In this document: one piece after another, positions 1 to 8,528 of the stretch
How positions within the stretch are numbered: position 1 is the stretch's first letter
Layout: the number at the start of each line of letters is the position of its first letter
Assembly: GCA_017433405.1 (NCBI GenBank)
Contig: JAFRHH010000046.1
Location: 1 to 57,848, forward strand
Direction of reading: 5' to 3'
Source of the DNA: Clostridia bacterium
Lineage (GTDB): Bacteria; Bacillota; Clostridia; Christensenellales; Aristaeellaceae
DNA length: 57,848 nucleotides
The notes under the pieces: model-generated
What the model was told of the DNA's origin: nothing
The model's database searches: none
The model's input: the letters and a program-made list of their open reading frames with translations, nothing else
Translations under genes and position numbers: made by a program

Positions 1-1
1 C

Positions 2-1423
2 AGCTACATCTCCCCCGAGGCCCGGTCCACCGGCATCCAGGTGGGCTTCGCCACCCCCGAACAGAGGGCCAGCCAGAAGGAGGTGCTGGACGCGGTCCAT
101 GAGGCCGGCGGACGGCTCATCCTCCAGCTCATGCACGCCGGTATGAACGTATTCATGCCCGAAAAGCGGGTGGAGGGCGGCAAGCTGCTGGCTCCCTCCG
201 GTGGGATGACCGCTCCCAACGAGATGATCACCACGGAAATCACCGCCGCCGACACCCGGGAAAATGAAACCTACGCCTCCGAAACGGCTGACGAAAGCGC
301 CCTGATCGTCAATACCGCCGAGGACGTCATCCTCACGAATCCCACCGTGACGAAGACCGGGGATTCCGACGGCGGCGATAACTGCAATTTCTACGGCCTG
401 AACGCCGGCGTGCTGGTCATGGGCGGCTCCACCGCCACGATCATCGGCGGCACGATTGAAACCTCCGCCTCCGGGGCCAACGGCGTCTTCTCCTACGGCG
501 GAAACGGCGGCTCCAACGGCGCGGCCGGGGACGGCACCACCGTGGTCATCTCCGATACTGCCATCACGACCACCGGCGACGGCTCCGGCGGCATCATGAC
601 CACCGGCGGCGGCGCCACCTATGCCACCAACCTGACGGTCACTACCTCCGGCCGCTCCTCCGCGGCGATCCGGACCGACCGGGGCGGCGGCACCGTCGTG
701 GTGGACGGCGGCACCTATACCTCGAACGGTCTGGGCTCCCCCGCCATCTATTCGACCGCGGATATCACCGTGCGGAACGCGGAGCTTGTCTCCAACCTGT
801 CCGAGGGCGTCTGCATCGAAGGCAAGAATACGATCACCCTGGAGAACTGCAGCCTGACGGCCAGTAACACCCAGTGCAACGGCAACGCCACCTTCCTGGA
901 CACGATCATGATCTATCAGTCCATGTCCGGGGACGCGGACAGCGGTACCTCCGCCTTTACCATGACCGGAGGAACCCTGACCGGCCTGAGCGGCCATCTG
1001 TTCCATGTGACCAATACCCACGCGGTCATTACCCTGAACTGTGTGAATCTGGTCAACAGCGGAAGCGACGTGCTCCTCTCCGTCTGCGACGACGGCTGGA
1101 GCGGCGCCGGAAACACCGCGGACCTGATCGCGAAGAATCAGACCCTGGAAGGAACGATCCTGGTGGGCGACAATTCCACCCTGTCCCTGACCCTCTCCGA
1201 AGGCTCCGCCTTCACGGGCACGGTCAGCGGCGAGATCACGAACGCCAAAGGAACCCAGGTCTCCACGGAAGTGGGTACGGTTTCCGTCTCCCTGGATGAG
1301 ACCAGCACCTGGACCCTGACCGCCGATACCTATATCACCGAATTCAGCGGCAGCGCCTCCTCCGTCGTCGGCAACGGCTATACCCTGTATGTGAACGGAG
1401 CAGCCCTGGAAGGAATCAGCTGA
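2..1423 (+). CDS. OYE-fragment / beta-helix adhesin-like fusion, 5' partial
   Basis: The frame is open from the left edge, so the true start lies outside; a GTG at 41 is only an internal codon. The first roughly 78 visible residues match the N-terminal part of NADH:flavin oxidoreductases of the old yellow enzyme/2,4-dienoyl-CoA reductase family (YISPEARS, AVHEAGG, LQLMHAG, LLAPS, TAPNEM). At about nt 235-250 this stops, before the substrate-site part of the barrel. The remaining roughly 390 residues are a Gly/Thr/Ser-rich right-handed beta-helix of the kind found in Firmicutes surface proteins (TADESAL, GGIMTTGGG, IRTDRGGG, GSPAIYSTADI, CDDGWSGAG). No signal peptide or membrane segment is visible at the junction. 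A cytosolic flavoenzyme fragment joined to a surface repeat protein is odd and may be a real fusion, a recombination scar or an assembly chimera. The domain calls are firm; the function of the whole is unknown. Confidence 0.7.
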   Translation, partial: SYISPEARSTGIQVGFATPEQRASQKEVLDAVHEAGGRLILQLMHAGMNVFMPEKRVEGGKLLAPSGGMTAPNEMITTEITAADTRENETYASETADESALIVNTAEDVILTNPTVTKTGDSDGGDNCNFYGLNAGVLVMGGSTATIIGGTIETSASGANGVFSYGGNGGSNGAAGDGTTVVISDTAITTTGDGSGGIMTTGGGATYATNLTVTTSGRSSAAIRTDRGGGTVVVDGGTYTSNGLGSPAIYSTADITVRNAELVSNLSEGVCIEGKNTITLENCSLTASNTQCNGNATFLDTIMIYQSMSGDADSGTSAFTMTGGTLTGLSGHLFHVTNTHAVITLNCVNLVNSGSDVLLSVCDDGWSGAGNTADLIAKNQTLEGTILVGDNSTLSLTLSEGSAFTGTVSGEITNAKGTQVSTEVGTVSVSLDETSTWTLTADTYITEFSGSASSVVGNGYTLYVNGAALEGIS

Positions 1424-1432
1424 CCCTGCTTC

Positions 1433-1472
1433 AAAGAAGCGCCGCCGGATTCATTTCCGGCAGCGCTTCTTT
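1433..1472 (+). terminator. Bidirectional hairpin terminator between convergent genes
   Basis: A perfect ten-base stem (AAAGAAGCGC at 1433-1442, GCGCTTCTTT at 1463-1472) encloses a second stem GCCGG/CCGGC. It starts ten bases after the stop of the left gene and ends 31 bases before the stop of the minus-strand ABC ATPase gene. The A-rich and T-rich ends let it act on both strands. The T-tract is short. Confidence 0.75.
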
Positions 1473-1503
1473 GCCTGAACCTTTTCCAGGAAGCCTTCCC
1501 CGG

Positions 1504-2628
1504 CTATTTTTCAGAAATGACGGCCTTGTCTTCCTTCTGAATCTTCAGCAGATGCGCGCACTCGCTGCGGAAGGAGATGGCGGCCATGTCCCCGACCTGA
1601 TAGGTCTTCCGGCCGATGGGACAGTTGTCCGCGATCTTGACCAGCGACTCCCCGACCCGGACGTGGTAGTTCTGATAGGAGCCCATAAAGCAGCTCAGCT
1701 CCACCCGGCAGGGCAAAAGCCCCTGATCCGCGATCTCGATGGCTTCCGGACGAAGCACGATCTCCGCCTCACCGCCGGTATAGGTCTCCTCGGACCTCAC
1801 CAGGACCGGATAGCCGTACACCGTCGCCTCGATGTCCTCCCACTTCCGGCCGGTCACCGTGCAGGGCAGGAAGTTGCATTCCCCGATGAAGTCGGCGACG
1901 AACTCGCTGTTTGGATGATAGTAGATCTCCGTCGGCGAGCCCATCTGGGCGATGACGCCGTCCTTCATCAGGATGATGTTGTCGGAGATCGCCATGGCCT
2001 CGCTCTGGTCGTGGGTGACATAGATCGCCGTAATCCCGAGGGCCTGCTGGATCCGGCGAATCTCCGTCCGCATCTGTACCCGGAGCTTTGCGTCCAGGTT
2101 GCTCAGCGGCTCGTCAAACAAAAGGACGCCCGGCTCCACCACCAGGGCCCGGGCCAGAGCGACCCGCTGCTGCTGGCCGCCGGAAAGCTGGTTGGTCATG
2201 CGCTGCTCCATGTCGCTCAGCTCCACCAGCCGGAGGATGTTGGTCACCTTTTCCCGGATCTCCTCCCGGCCGAGCTTCCGGAGCTTCAGCCCGTAGGCCA
2301 CGTTGTCGAACACGTTGTAATGGGGAAACAGCGCGTAGCTCTGAAAAACCATGGCCGTATCCCGCTTGTTGGGGGTCAGCTGGTTAATGGGCTGGCCCCC
2401 GAGATAGATTTCCCCCTCGTCCGGGGATTCAAAGCCGGCGATCATCCGCAGCGTCGTGGTCTTTCCGCAGCCGGAGGGCCCCAGCAGCGTTACGAAGCTG
2501 CCCGGTTCAATGTCCAGGTCCACGTCGTGGACCGCGTAAAAATCCTTTCCGGTCTTCGGGTTCTGATAAATCTTGCTGACATGACTCAGCCGGACGCCCT
2601 TGGGCGCCTTTTTTCCGTTTCCGCTCAT
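1504..2628 (-). CDS. ABC transporter ATP-binding protein, ferric-iron/polyamine (FbpC/PotA) type
   Basis: The 374-residue protein is the ATPase of the three-gene importer at 1504-5539. Walker A GPSGCGKT lies at residues 50-57, the Q-loop Gln at 96, the signature LSGGQ at 148-152, Walker B VLLFDE ending at 173 and the H-loop His at 206. The C-terminal third has the TOBE-like beta region typical of the FbpC/PotA/MalK branch. Its ATG overlaps the stop of the permease gene by four bases (ATGA), indicating translational coupling. The family imports Fe(III), polyamines, thiamine or phosphonates, so the substrate cannot be fixed from the ATPase. All catalytic motifs are intact and the length is usual. 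The terminator at 1433-1472 closes the operon. Confidence 0.92.
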   Translation of the reverse strand: MSGNGKKAPKGVRLSHVSKIYQNPKTGKDFYAVHDVDLDIEPGSFVTLLGPSGCGKTTTLRMIAGFESPDEGEIYLGGQPINQLTPNKRDTAMVFQSYALFPHYNVFDNVAYGLKLRKLGREEIREKVTNILRLVELSDMEQRMTNQLSGGQQQRVALARALVVEPGVLLFDEPLSNLDAKLRVQMRTEIRRIQQALGITAIYVTHDQSEAMAISDNIILMKDGVIAQMGSPTEIYYHPNSEFVADFIGECNFLPCTVTGRKWEDIEATVYGYPVLVRSEETYTGGEAEIVLRPEAIEIADQGLLPCRVELSCFMGSYQNYHVRVGESLVKIADNCPIGRKTYQVGDMAAISFRSECAHLLKIQKEDKAVISEK

Positions 2629-4343
2629 GTTGATTCAACCTCCCTGACCTTCCGGCTGGTGCCGAAATGTTTAATGATAAAGTTCATCAGAACCACCGAC
2701 CCGTAGGTGATCAGAATCAGAATCGTCGCGAAGGCGCAGGCGATGCTGTAGGCGCCCTTTTCCGCGAATTCGTTGATCTGAACGGTAATCAGCAGATAGC
2801 TGGGCGTCACCAGCAGGATAATGGCCGAAATGGCCGTAATGGAGCGGACGAAGGCGGTCACCAGGCCGGAGAGGAAGGAATCCTTGATCAGCGGCAGGGT
2901 CACGGAGGTGAACACCTTCAGGCTGTCGGCGCCCATGTCGTAGGCGCTTTCCTCGATGGATTTGTCAATCTGACGCAGGGCGGAGATGCCGGACCGGGTG
3001 CCCGTAGGCAGGGACCGGACGATAAAGACGATCACCAGGATCGCCCCGGTGCCGTACAGGCCGCTGAGTATCCCGGTGTGGAAAAGGCCGTTGGCGAAGC
3101 CCCGGATATAGCCGACGCCCAGCACCGTTCCGGGAACGGCCATCGCCAGAATGGAGACCGCCTCGATAAAGCCCTTGCCCCGGAACTTCCGCTTCACTAC
3201 CAGATAGGAGATGATCATGCTCAGCAGGGCGGTGATCGGCGCGGCGATCAGGGACAGCACGAAGGAATCCCGGAAGGCCTGCAGCCCGCGGTAGCGGGTG
3301 AACACCTGCTCGAACCATTTAAAGGTCAGCGGCGTGAACTTGTATCCCCAGGTCGGGAACAGCGCCCCGATCGGCACGCAAAGGTACATCAGGATGACAA
3401 AGATGGCCGCCAGGGAGCAGAGGATGGTCAGCGGAATGGTGACCGACCTGTCCTCGATCAGCATCCGGACCCGGCTGGCCTTCCCGCTCAGGGTCGCCGC
3501 GGTCTTCCGCTCCAGATAGTACTTCTGAACGGCGAACATGCCCAGGGTAATGCACAGGAGTACCACGGCCATGGCCGCCGCGCCCTCCTTGTCCATCGCC
3601 CCGGTGATCTGCAGATAGATGGTGGTTGCCAGGGTATCATAGCTGCCCCCGATGATCATCGGGTTCGCGAAATCCGCGATGGACTCGATGAAGGTGACCA
3701 GGAAGGCGTTTCCCAGACCCGGCAGCAAAAGCGGAAGGGTCACCGTCGTGAAAACCTTCCAGCGGGAAGCACCCATATCCCGGGCGGCCTCCTCCATGGA
3801 GGGATCGATGTTCTTCAAAAGGCCCTTCAGCATCATATAGCAGACGGGGAAGAAGGTCAGCGTCTGCACGACGACGATGCCCCAGTAGCCATAGATGTTG
3901 TTGTCATAGATCCCCAGGGCAAACCGGGTAATCAGCCCCGCCCGCCCGAAGAGCATGATCATGGACAGGGACAGAACGAAGGGCGGGGAAACCACCGGCA
4001 GCATGGAAACCACCTTGAACAGTCCGCCCACAGCCTTCCGCATCCTGACATAGACCTCAACATAGGCGAACAGGAGCCCGATCAGGGTGGACAGGATGCC
4101 GACCACGAAGCCGACCGCCAGGGTATTGGTAATCGCCGTCCGGAAGTTTTTCAGCTGAAAGATCCGAACAAAGGTATCAAAGGAAAAGCCCTTGGCCCCG
4201 TACATGCTGTCGACCAGCAGGATGGCCAGGGGATACAGAATAAACAGCGTCAGAAACGCGATCAGCAGGACGATCGTCGTCATCATGATGGGATCCGCCA
4301 TCAGCTTCTTCCGGTCCAGCGCCGCGCCTTGTCCCTGCGCCAT
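2625..4343 (-). CDS. ABC transporter permease, fused two-module (FbpB/AfuB-like)
   Basis: The 572-residue membrane protein has two homologous permease halves in one chain, the usual FbpB/AfuB arrangement. Each half has about six hydrophobic segments and a cytoplasmic EAA loop: EEAARDMGAS near residues 184-203 and EESAYDMGAD near 464-483. These loops dock on the ATPase encoded directly downstream (four-base overlap). It would form the channel for the ligand delivered by the SBP at 4460-5539. The gene is separated from the SBP gene by 116 bases containing a stem-loop at 4400-4427, so it is probably expressed at a lower level than the SBP. The family assignment is secure; iron as substrate is an inference from homology only. 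Confidence 0.92.
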   Translation of the reverse strand: MAQGQGAALDRKKLMADPIMMTTIVLLIAFLTLFILYPLAILLVDSMYGAKGFSFDTFVRIFQLKNFRTAITNTLAVGFVVGILSTLIGLLFAYVEVYVRMRKAVGGLFKVVSMLPVVSPPFVLSLSMIMLFGRAGLITRFALGIYDNNIYGYWGIVVVQTLTFFPVCYMMLKGLLKNIDPSMEEAARDMGASRWKVFTTVTLPLLLPGLGNAFLVTFIESIADFANPMIIGGSYDTLATTIYLQITGAMDKEGAAAMAVVLLCITLGMFAVQKYYLERKTAATLSGKASRVRMLIEDRSVTIPLTILCSLAAIFVILMYLCVPIGALFPTWGYKFTPLTFKWFEQVFTRYRGLQAFRDSFVLSLIAAPITALLSMIISYLVVKRKFRGKGFIEAVSILAMAVPGTVLGVGYIRGFANGLFHTGILSGLYGTGAILVIVFIVRSLPTGTRSGISALRQIDKSIEESAYDMGADSLKVFTSVTLPLIKDSFLSGLVTAFVRSITAISAIILLVTPSYLLITVQINEFAEKGAYSIACAFATILILITYGSVVLMNFIIKHFGTSRKVREVEST

Positions 4344-4395
4344 ATCCTCCCCTCCTCTTCTGTTTTTTCTCTGTGAGCGCCGCTTTGGTCTCCTG

Positions 4396-4427
4396 AAAAG
4401 ACCCCGTCCCCGATGAGGGGCGGGGTC
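4396..4427 (-). terminator. Attenuating stem-loop between SBP and permease genes
   Basis: On the minus strand GACCCCGCCCC, a short loop and GGGGACGGGGTC form a strong GC stem followed directly by TTTT. It lies between the SBP stop (4460) and the permease start (4343). Partial termination here would give the excess of binding protein over membrane components seen in many ABC operons. Full termination would leave the permease without an obvious promoter. Confidence 0.65.
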
Positions 4428-4459
4428 TGGAAAATCAGATCAGGGTTTCCGGTCCCGGA

Positions 4460-5539
4460 TTATTCGGTCTTGAACCGGTCGTCCGCGGCGGAGCCCAGCG
4501 CGTCCATAACTTCCTGGACATAGGTAGCCGTATTGGCGGCCGCGTCCGCGAAGTCGTACTTATCCCAGACCAGGCTGGGATCGAGGCCGAACTGAGCGGC
4601 TTCCTTGGGCTGTTCGGCGTTGTCGATGACCAGGAACTGATAGGAACCGGTTCCGGCAGCCAGGCCGACGCAGTCGGGAGACAGCGCGTATTCCACGAAC
4701 AGCTTCGCGGCGTTGGGGTGCTTGGCGCCCTTGAAGATCGCCACCGGCCCGATTTCGCAGGAGGTGCCGTCCGCGGGAATGATCAGCTCGATGTTCTCGT
4801 AGCCGTTGTCCACGATCTGGGTGATGCCGTCATGCAGGAAGCCGATGCCGATGACGCACTCGCCGGTACCCACGTTCTTGGAGGGGCCGGAGCCGGACTT
4901 GGTGTAGACCTGGATGTTCTTGTCCAGCTCCACCAGGTACTTGATGCCTTCGTCATGACCCTTCATCTGAAGCAGGGTGTTCACGACCAGCTTCGCGGTG
5001 CCGGCGGTGTTGTAGTTGGACAGCCAGATCAGGCCCTTGTATTCGGGCTTGAGCAGATCGTCCCAGGTCTTGGGCGCTTCCAGGCCCAGGCGGGCCAGCT
5101 CGTCCTTGTTGACCATGAAGCCCAGGATGCCGGTATAGATGCCGTACCAGTAGCCGTTGGGATCCTTGTAGATATCCTTGGTCAGATGGGAGGCGTTGAC
5201 CGGCACATAGCTGTTGTCCAGCAGGCCCTTGGCCGCGGCGGTGTCATAGGGGTTATTGGTGCCGCCGAACCAGACGTCCGCGGAAGGATTTCCGTTTTCC
5301 TCTTCGATCTTGGTGGGCACCTCGCCGGTAGACAGGCGCTGGAACTGGGTCTTGATGCCGTAGAGCTTCTCAAAGTTCTGGCAGGCGGCGGCCAGGTACG
5401 GTTCCTCGCAGGAGCCGTAGACCACCAGTTCGCCCTCCGCCTTGGCGGCTTCCACCAGATCGGCGGGCACCTCCGCCAGCGCGGCGGCACAGGACAGCAG
5501 CATGGCCAGGGCCAGCAGCAAAGCAAACAGTTTCCTCAT
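4460..5539 (-). CDS. ABC transporter substrate-binding protein (iron/AfuA-like family)
   Basis: The 359-residue secreted binding protein is first in the minus-strand importer operon. The start at 5539 is chosen because it gives a good signal peptide (MRKLFALLLALAMLLSCAAALAE) with AAGGAGGG a few bases upstream; an upstream TTG start in frame would bury that peptide. A Cys at the end of the hydrophobic stretch could be a lipobox (LLSC), but the AALAE that follows also suits signal peptidase I. GELVVYGSCEEPY, NPSADVWFGG and VNKDELARLG are typical of the AfuA/FutA/thiamine cluster. The paired C-terminal Tyr ligands of classical FbpA are not seen, so the metal specificity is open. A consensus promoter at 5679-5707 and a 5' UTR hairpin at 5625-5654 lie upstream. 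Confidence 0.88.
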   Translation of the reverse strand: MRKLFALLLALAMLLSCAAALAEVPADLVEAAKAEGELVVYGSCEEPYLAAACQNFEKLYGIKTQFQRLSTGEVPTKIEEENGNPSADVWFGGTNNPYDTAAAKGLLDNSYVPVNASHLTKDIYKDPNGYWYGIYTGILGFMVNKDELARLGLEAPKTWDDLLKPEYKGLIWLSNYNTAGTAKLVVNTLLQMKGHDEGIKYLVELDKNIQVYTKSGSGPSKNVGTGECVIGIGFLHDGITQIVDNGYENIELIIPADGTSCEIGPVAIFKGAKHPNAAKLFVEYALSPDCVGLAAGTGSYQFLVIDNAEQPKEAAQFGLDPSLVWDKYDFADAAANTATYVQEVMDALGSAADDRFKTE

Positions 5540-5624
5540 AGAATGATCCCTCCTTATTATTCTCGCCGCCCTTCCGCGGCGGAAAGTCCAAAACAATCCC
5601 TGACGCTTATCGCTTCTCCTCTGG

Positions 5625-5654
5625 GAATGGTAATTCTCGTCTGCCATTCTGTCC
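5625..5654 (-). repeat. Dispersed 30-bp UTR hairpin repeat, copy 1
   Basis: This element matches 26936-26965 at 29 of 30 bases. It contains the inverted repeat GAATGG/CCATTC around a 13-base loop, followed by TGTCC. It lies between the predicted start point (about 5672) and the SBP gene start (5539), so it would be transcribed into the leader. The orientation relative to the downstream gene is the same as in copy 2. No known riboswitch consensus was recognised. Confidence 0.7.
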
Positions 5655-5678
5655 AACTCTTCAGTTCATCTGTAGAAA

Positions 5679-5707
5679 ATATTACCACGCCCGCCCTGTT
5701 CTGTCAA
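5679..5707 (-). promoter_or_regulatory. Sigma-A promoter of the SBP-permease-ATPase operon
   Basis: On the minus strand TTGACA (5707-5702) is followed after 17 bases by TAATAT (5684-5679). Transcription would begin near 5672, giving a leader of about 130 bases that carries the hairpin repeat at 5625-5654. No Fur-box-like palindrome is evident around it. Confidence 0.7.
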
Positions 5708-5807
5708 GGCACAGATCGTCCTGCGACACGCCGTCTCCATACGAACCTGGGCAGGCAGCGTTACAGCATGCTGTGGAACGATTCTGTCTGTGCGCAATCC
5801 CGGTCTG

Positions 5808-6038
5808 TCAGTACACTTCCTGAATCGGGCCCTCAATTCCATACTGAGCCCGGAAGGCCTCCAGATCCCGATCGTCCCGGATCAGCATGATCTCCTCGGT
5901 CCGGCCCGTCGCTTTGTCCCGGAATCCGGCGCTCCTTTCCCCGGTGCAGATGGATCTGCGGATCACCGGGGTGTAGCGCTCCGGATCGAAGCGGATCACG
6001 GCTTCCGGTTCCTGTTTTCTTCGGTGAAACAGCAGCAT
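5808..6038 (-). CDS. Small conserved protein of unknown function (76 aa)
   Basis: The 76-residue protein has no signal peptide or membrane segment. It is preceded by GGGGAGG nine bases before the ATG. It contains one Cys in RRSICTGER and a regular mixed-charge C-terminal half (VMLIR-like EEIMLIRDDRDLEAFRAQYG) that looks like a folded alpha/beta domain. Short proteins with this CTGE...GF.D...G...MLIR pattern occur in other clostridial genomes as I recall, but no function is known to me. It lies downstream of the xylB-nrdR-glsB unit, beyond a terminator hairpin, so it is probably a separate transcript. Confidence 0.65.
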   Translation of the reverse strand: MLLFHRRKQEPEAVIRFDPERYTPVIRRSICTGERSAGFRDKATGRTEEIMLIRDDRDLEAFRAQYGIEGPIQEVY

Positions 6039-6143
6039 CCCTTTCAGCCTCCCCGATTGTCGGCAAAATCCGGAATAAGCGGATGAAAACCCTCATCCCC
6101 TTCCCGGACAGCCCTGCAAATCATTCTGAAACCTTCAAAAGGT

Positions 6144-6173
6144 CAGACAGCCGCGGCTTTCCGCGGCTGTCTG
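6144..6173 (-). terminator. Terminator of the xylB-nrdR-glsB unit
   Basis: A perfect 13-base stem (CAGACAGCCGCGG at 6144-6156, CCGCGGCTGTCTG at 6161-6173) has a four-base loop. Read on the minus strand it lies just after the stop of the GlsB-like gene (6182) and is followed by CCTTTTG. Confidence 0.8.
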
Positions 6174-6181
6174 ATTCTTTC

Positions 6182-6448
6182 TTATTTATCAAACCATCTT
6201 CCAATATTAAACTTCCGGACCAGCCAGATCACCAGGCAGGCCCCCGCGGTGGAGACCAGAATCTGCCCGATCATTCCTTCCGTGGATCTGATCCCGATCA
6301 ATCCGAAGAGAAAAGAGCCGAGGGCGCCGCCGATCCAGCCCAGGATCACATTCCCCAGCCAGCCGTTGGGCGTTCCGTCCTTCATCAGGCGGCTGCCCAG
6401 ATAACCGGCCAGCGTCCACAGCGCAATACGAACAATCCACGACCACAT
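6182..6448 (-). CDS. GlsB/YeaQ/YmgE family small membrane protein
   Basis: The 88-residue, very hydrophobic protein has three predicted membrane helices, with Gly-rich turns (GWLGNVILGWIGGALGSFLFG) characteristic of the transglycosylase-associated/YeaQ-YmgE family. Members are stress-linked inner-membrane proteins whose biochemical role is unsettled. The ATG follows AAGGAGG at good spacing. It starts 31 bases after the nrdR stop on the same strand and is followed by a strong terminator, so it is most likely the last gene of the xylB-nrdR unit. Length and pattern are normal for the family. Confidence 0.85.
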   Translation of the reverse strand: MWSWIVRIALWTLAGYLGSRLMKDGTPNGWLGNVILGWIGGALGSFLFGLIGIRSTEGMIGQILVSTAGACLVIWLVRKFNIGRWFDK

Positions 6449-6479
6449 AAAACCTTCCTCCTTATTAAACCCATCAGCC

Positions 6480-6938
6480 TTACATCTTCTCGTTTACGAT
6501 CTTCTGCAGCTCCTCCATGAAGGTGGCCACATCCGTAAACTTGCGGTAAACCGCGGCGAAGCGGACATAGGCCACGTCATTGAGCGACTTCAGCTCGTTC
6601 ATAACCATATCCCCCAGCTTTTCCGACGTAATTTCCCCGTCCATGGAGGCGTAGGCCCGCTGTTCCACCCGGGAAACGATATCGTCAATCTGCTGCATGC
6701 TGACGGGCAGCTTATCGCAGGCATGCAGGATACCGGCCTTGATTTTCTGGGCGTCAAAAGCTTCCCGCCGCCCGTCCCGCTTGACGACGAACAGGGGGCT
6801 CAGCTCCACCTTTTCATAGGTGGTAAAGCGTCGGCCGCAGTTGATGCACTCCCGGCGCCGACGGATGCTGTTTCCGTCGTCGGTGGGGCGGGAATCGATC
6901 ACCTTGCTGTCCACGCAGCTGCAAAACTGACATCTCAT
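6480..6938 (-). CDS. nrdR: Transcriptional repressor NrdR
   Basis: The 152-residue regulator represses ribonucleotide reductase genes when its ATP-cone senses dATP. The zinc ribbon has Cys 3, 6, 31 and 34 (MRCQFC...CINCGRRFTTYE), followed by an ATP-cone from about residue 49 (VVKRDGRREAFDAQKIKAGI). Length and motifs match the family throughout. It starts 14 bases after the xylulokinase stop with AAGGAGGG upstream and so appears to be transcribed from the xylB promoter, which is an unusual partner. No ribonucleotide reductase gene is in the window, and no NrdR box was recognised nearby. Confidence 0.96.
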   Translation of the reverse strand: MRCQFCSCVDSKVIDSRPTDDGNSIRRRRECINCGRRFTTYEKVELSPLFVVKRDGRREAFDAQKIKAGILHACDKLPVSMQQIDDIVSRVEQRAYASMDGEITSEKLGDMVMNELKSLNDVAYVRFAAVYRKFTDVATFMEELQKIVNEKM

Positions 6939-6952
6939 TTGCTCAGCCCTCC

Positions 6953-8476
6953 TTACAGCGCGCCCAGATCCTTGAACAGATCCCGGTTCGCCTGATACAG
7001 CTTCCGGTAGACCCGATAGACCGCCGCGTACTTCGGAACGTTCTCTTCAACAGGAGCCTGCGCCGGATTCACCTGAATCATCTTCCGGCAGGCGTCCTGA
7101 ACGCTGTCATACAGGCCGGCGCCCACCGCCGCCAGAATCGCCACGCCCAGGGCGGGGCCTTCCGTGTTCACCGTCGTCGCCACGGGGCAGTTCATGACGT
7201 CCGCCAGCATCTGGCGCCAGAGAGGGCTCTTTCCGCCGCCGCCGCAGGCCAGCATGGTCTCCGGCGCCACGCCCATCTCTCCCAGTACGCTCAGGCAGTC
7301 GTTCAGGCTGTAGGTGACGCCCTCCATCACGGCGCGAAGCAGATCCCTCCGCTGATGCATGGCGCTCAGGCCGAAGAAGATCCCGCGGCAGTCGCTGTCG
7401 AGATGCGGCGTCCGCTCCCCCATCAGATAGGGGGCGTAGATCAGCTTATTGGCGCCGATCGGGCTCTGGGCGGCCTCCTTGTTCGTCAGCTCATAGGGAT
7501 CCACCCCCATGGCCTCCGCCACGGTCTTCTCCGCCGCGCAGAACTGATCCCGGAACCATTTCAGGCTCAGTCCCGCCGCCTGAGTAACGCCCATGACGTG
7601 CCAGGCGCCCGGAACCGCGCAGCAGAAGGTGTGCACTCTGCCCTTCGGGTCGATGGCCAGTTTGTCGGTATGGGCGAACACAACGCCGCTGGTCCCGATG
7701 GTGGTGAAGGCTCTTCCGTCCTCCACGACGCCGGTTCCCACTGCCGCGGCCGCGTTGTCGCCGGCCCCGCCGACCACCAGGGTCTTCTCGCTCAGCCCCG
7801 TCAGCTTCGCGGCCTCCGCGGAGATATGCCCGGTGACCTCGCAGCTCTCATACACCTTCGCCAGCAGGCTCCTGTCAATATTCAGGATGCCCAGCAGCTC
7901 GTCGCTCCAGCACCGGTTCGGCACGTCCAGCATCTGCATGCCGCTGGCGTCGGACACCTCGGTGGCGTAATCCCCGGTCAGCATGAAGCGGACATAATCC
8001 TTCGGCAGCAGCACGTGGCGGCAGCGGGCATAGTTTTCCGGTTCATGATTCCGCACCCAGATCAGCTTGCTCAGGGTAAAGCCCGGCAGCGCGGGGTTGG
8101 CGGTGATCCGGATCAGGTTGTCATAACCCACCTTCTCCGTGATCTCCTCGCATTCCTTCGCCGTCCGCTGGTCGCACCAGATGATGGAGGGCCGGATCAC
8201 CTCGTTCGCCTCGTCCAGCATGACCAGGCCGTGCATCTGGCCGCTGATGCCCAGGGAAACCACGTCCTCCGCCCCAACGCCGCTCTTCCCCAGCACGGTA
8301 CGGATCGTCGATACCGCCGCGTTATACCAGTCCTTCGGATTCTGCTCGGCCCAGCCGTTCTGCGGCTGATCCATGGGATACTCCACCGTCGCGGAACAGA
8401 TCACCTTTCCGCTTTGATCAAACAGGACTGTTTTGGTTCCGGATGTTCCCAGATCGATGCCCAATACGTACTTCAT
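6953..8476 (-). CDS. xylB: Xylulokinase
   Basis: The 507-residue FGGY-family sugar kinase phosphorylates D-xylulose to D-xylulose 5-phosphate for the pentose phosphate pathway. The start at 8476 is chosen because MKYVLGIDLGTSGTK is the canonical FGGY N-terminus and AAAGGAGA lies just upstream; an earlier in-frame ATG would add 27 unrelated residues. The phosphate-binding loop DLGTSGTK, NGWAEQNP, the catalytic Asp in SDASG, WCDQRT and the ATP-site GGGGKSPLWRQMLAD are all visible. It has its own consensus promoter at 8529-8557 and heads a unit with nrdR. Xylulose use agrees with the nearby cellulase and sugar importers. No xylose isomerase gene is in the window. Confidence 0.93.
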   Translation of the reverse strand: MKYVLGIDLGTSGTKTVLFDQSGKVICSATVEYPMDQPQNGWAEQNPKDWYNAAVSTIRTVLGKSGVGAEDVVSLGISGQMHGLVMLDEANEVIRPSIIWCDQRTAKECEEITEKVGYDNLIRITANPALPGFTLSKLIWVRNHEPENYARCRHVLLPKDYVRFMLTGDYATEVSDASGMQMLDVPNRCWSDELLGILNIDRSLLAKVYESCEVTGHISAEAAKLTGLSEKTLVVGGAGDNAAAAVGTGVVEDGRAFTTIGTSGVVFAHTDKLAIDPKGRVHTFCCAVPGAWHVMGVTQAAGLSLKWFRDQFCAAEKTVAEAMGVDPYELTNKEAAQSPIGANKLIYAPYLMGERTPHLDSDCRGIFFGLSAMHQRRDLLRAVMEGVTYSLNDCLSVLGEMGVAPETMLACGGGGKSPLWRQMLADVMNCPVATTVNTEGPALGVAILAAVGAGLYDSVQDACRKMIQVNPAQAPVEENVPKYAAVYRVYRKLYQANRDLFKDLGAL

Positions 8477-8528
8477 ACCGGATCTGTCTCCTTTAATCCA
8501 CAAAATATAGGGGTTATGGCTTTTTTTT

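Noticed and set aside
4460-5539. Proven ferric-iron-binding protein (FbpA)
   Set aside because: The paired C-terminal Tyr ligands of FbpA were not seen and no Fur-box-like site lies at the promoter, so only the family is called.
5540-5672. Riboswitch in the SBP leader
   Set aside because: Apart from the dispersed hairpin, no conserved core of a known riboswitch class was recognised.
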